DNA of 64,000 nt from Ustulina deusta. Its lineage: Eukaryota > Ascomycota > Sordariomycetes > Xylariales > Xylariaceae. The position numbers and the translations under genes are program-made. The notes beneath the pieces were generated by a model. That model had not been told where the DNA came from. It worked only from the letters and a program-made list of their open reading frames with translations, and did not search any database. The stretch is from contig JAJNNX010000024.1 of assembly GCA_023159155.1 (NCBI GenBank), positions 496,001 to 560,000 of the forward strand, in the 5' to 3' direction. Below are positions 62,399-64,000 of this stretch, one piece after another (the stretch's first letter is position 1; each line of letters opens with the position of its first letter).

Positions 62399-64000
62399 AT
62401 GAGGCTGGACGTAAAGGTGTGTATGCGCAGTGCCTTATGGTTGGCGGGCCCCTCTTCAGGCCCTCGGGTTTTCAGAAGGATGCCATGTTCCGAGACAAGA
62501 CGGGTGGTACTTGGACTCTGTCGGCACCTGTCTCTCCCCAACTCTGACCCGGAGCACGCAAGATGCAACATCCGATGCTAACGTGGTTCTGAACGTACAG
62601 CGTCAGCTCTTTGCGCGCAGCGAGCGTGTCAAATCCGTCGATTTCCACCCCCAGGAGCCTTGGATCTTGACCACACTCTATAGCGGCATGTTTCCTACCA
62701 CTGTCCTTTTCGACCCCTACTGACTGTGCTCAGGCCATGTCTATATATGGTCTTACGAGACGCAACAGGTCGTCAAGACTTTCGAGGTTCGTCTTCTAGA
62801 GTTTCCCATTCTCCTTTGCAGCTAGAGTGCTTCCGCAGGTCTCACCCCCTGGTTGCGAATATTCACTACGGACAAGCAATTGCTAACTTTCACCTCGTTG
62901 CTATAGTTAACCGACGTCCCTGTGCGAGCTGGTCGTTTCGTCGCCAGGAAGAATTGGATTGTTTGCGGGTCTGATGATTTCCAACTTCGAGTTTATAATT
63001 ACAACACGTCAGAGAAGGTCACCTCCTTCGAGGCGCATCCAGATTACATCCGAGCCATCGTCGTTCACCCGACGCAACCTTTCGTCTTGACGGCCAGCGA
63101 TGACGTGAGTATATGGATATTTCCTTTGCGTCGTCAAGATTGCTAACGTGTTCGCAGATGACCATTAAACTTGTATGTTGTACACATCATCCTGATTCAT
63201 GCTTTTATCACATTTTTGTGTGCAGTTACTAAACCTTAGTTAGTGGGATTGGGATCGCCAATGTACGTTTTTGACTTGTCCCACGCTTTTTATTTTATCC
63301 TGCTCCTAGCTACAATACTAAAGGACAGCGATTACACAGGGAAGTGCGTCCAAGTCTTTGAGGGTCACAGTCACTATGTGATGAGTCTGGCGATCAACCC
63401 GAAAGACACCAACACCTTCGCATCAGCCTGCTTAGATAGGTATATTAGAACTTCCGCGCGCTTTGAAGATATCTCCCCAACCCTGACTGACTGTGCAGAA
63501 CCGTCAAAATTTGGAGTCTGGGTTCCTCCTCCCCCAATTTCACTCTTGAAGCCCACGAGACAAAGGGTGTCAATCACGTAGATGTAAGTCGCCATAGTCT
63601 CTCCTACAGACTTTCGAAGCATCGTAATTCCTAACTAGTAATGTAGTATTATCCCCAGAGTGATAAACCCTACCTGTTGACCACCTCCGATGATCGGACT
63701 GTCAAGTAGGTTTGTTCAGCCAACGTTTTACAATGTCCTACTCACCATCATCATAGGGTATGGGATTACACAACCAAGTCCCTCATAGCCAGCCTGGAAG
63801 GACACACTAGTAATGTATCATTTGCGGTGTATCATCCTGAGTTGCCCATTATCATATCGGGCTCGGAGGATGGAACTATCCGAATGTGGCATGCCAATAG
63901 TGAGTAGGGATGGAATGTGAAGAAACTGGACCCTCATCTAACTTGTCGCAGCCTACCGGTTCGAACAGTCGCTTAACTATGGCCTTGAGCGATGTTGGTG
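62399..64000 (+). CDS. sec27: coatomer subunit beta' (COPI coat), 5' part, 11 exons in window
   Basis: Exons 62399-62416, 62601-62685, 62734-62786, 62907-63104, 63158-63172, 63244-63262, 63340-63439, 63499-63583, 63647-63705, 63757-63899 and 63952 onward, running off the right edge. Joined text is an N-terminal WD40 propeller: [133 protein letters not shown] and [13 protein letters not shown]. These match COPI beta'-COP closely, the coat of Golgi-to-ER vesicles that binds dilysine cargo tails. Intron 2 has a GC donor (GCATGT); the others are GT-AG. Exon 5 is only 15 bases (MTIKL). No single long ORF marks the gene, so it is easily missed. The C-terminal TPR-like part lies beyond the window. 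Confidence 0.95.

Overview
This is nuclear DNA of a filamentous ascomycete (Pezizomycotina, probably a Sordariomycete-like mould). The evidence is short GT-AG introns (about 50-180 bp) with CTRAY-type branch sites, typical fungal families (Zn2Cys6 regulator, DUF3176, DUF6594, fucose-lectin-like protein, NmrA-like reductase, mannitol-1-phosphate dehydrogenase), and a large AT-rich block with the marks of repeat-induced point mutation (RIP). No tRNA, rRNA or CRISPR array was seen.

Layout. 1-1707 holds the 3' end of an intronless RHS/YD-repeat gene of bacterial type. 3.2-9.5 kb carries an alpha/beta hydrolase, an NmrA-like reductase and a membrane-anchored fucose-lectin-like protein, all on the plus strand. 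10.7-23.5 kb is one broken locus: a DUF6594 membrane-protein gene (minus strand) is split at codon 16 by a Ty1/copia retrotransposon (11590-23493, LTRs of 162 bp, target duplication ATAAA). That element is itself interrupted by a Ty3/gypsy retrotransposon (12128-18069, LTRs of about 230 bp). Both are on the minus strand and both are saturated with C-to-T and G-to-A changes, yet fossil reverse transcriptase and RNase H can still be read.

24.4-35.2 kb is a metabolic and secretory stretch: a four-exon acyl-CoA dehydrogenase with a peroxisome-like C terminus, a convergent SDR reductase, a secreted GH30 glycanase, exonuclease V and a DUF3176 membrane protein. 36.4-37.3 kb holds a decayed sorbose-reductase-like SDR that has no long ORF. 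37.9-46.1 kb carries a small F-box-like protein, the AGC kinase Sch9 and glucose-6-phosphate isomerase. 47.6-53.1 kb carries a GPI-anchored secreted protein of unknown family, a DUF1223 thioredoxin-like protein and a Zn2Cys6 regulator. A gene-poor stretch of almost 7 kb follows, then mannitol-1-phosphate 5-dehydrogenase and the 5' part of coatomer beta' (running off the right edge).

How the genes relate. Glucose-6-phosphate isomerase makes fructose-6-phosphate, which mannitol-1-phosphate dehydrogenase reduces toward mannitol; Sch9 is a nutrient-sensing kinase. These are about 14-20 kb apart and are probably independent housekeeping genes. No biosynthetic cluster is evident. Gene models were spliced by eye: exon phases were checked for every multi-exon gene and all give uninterrupted frames.
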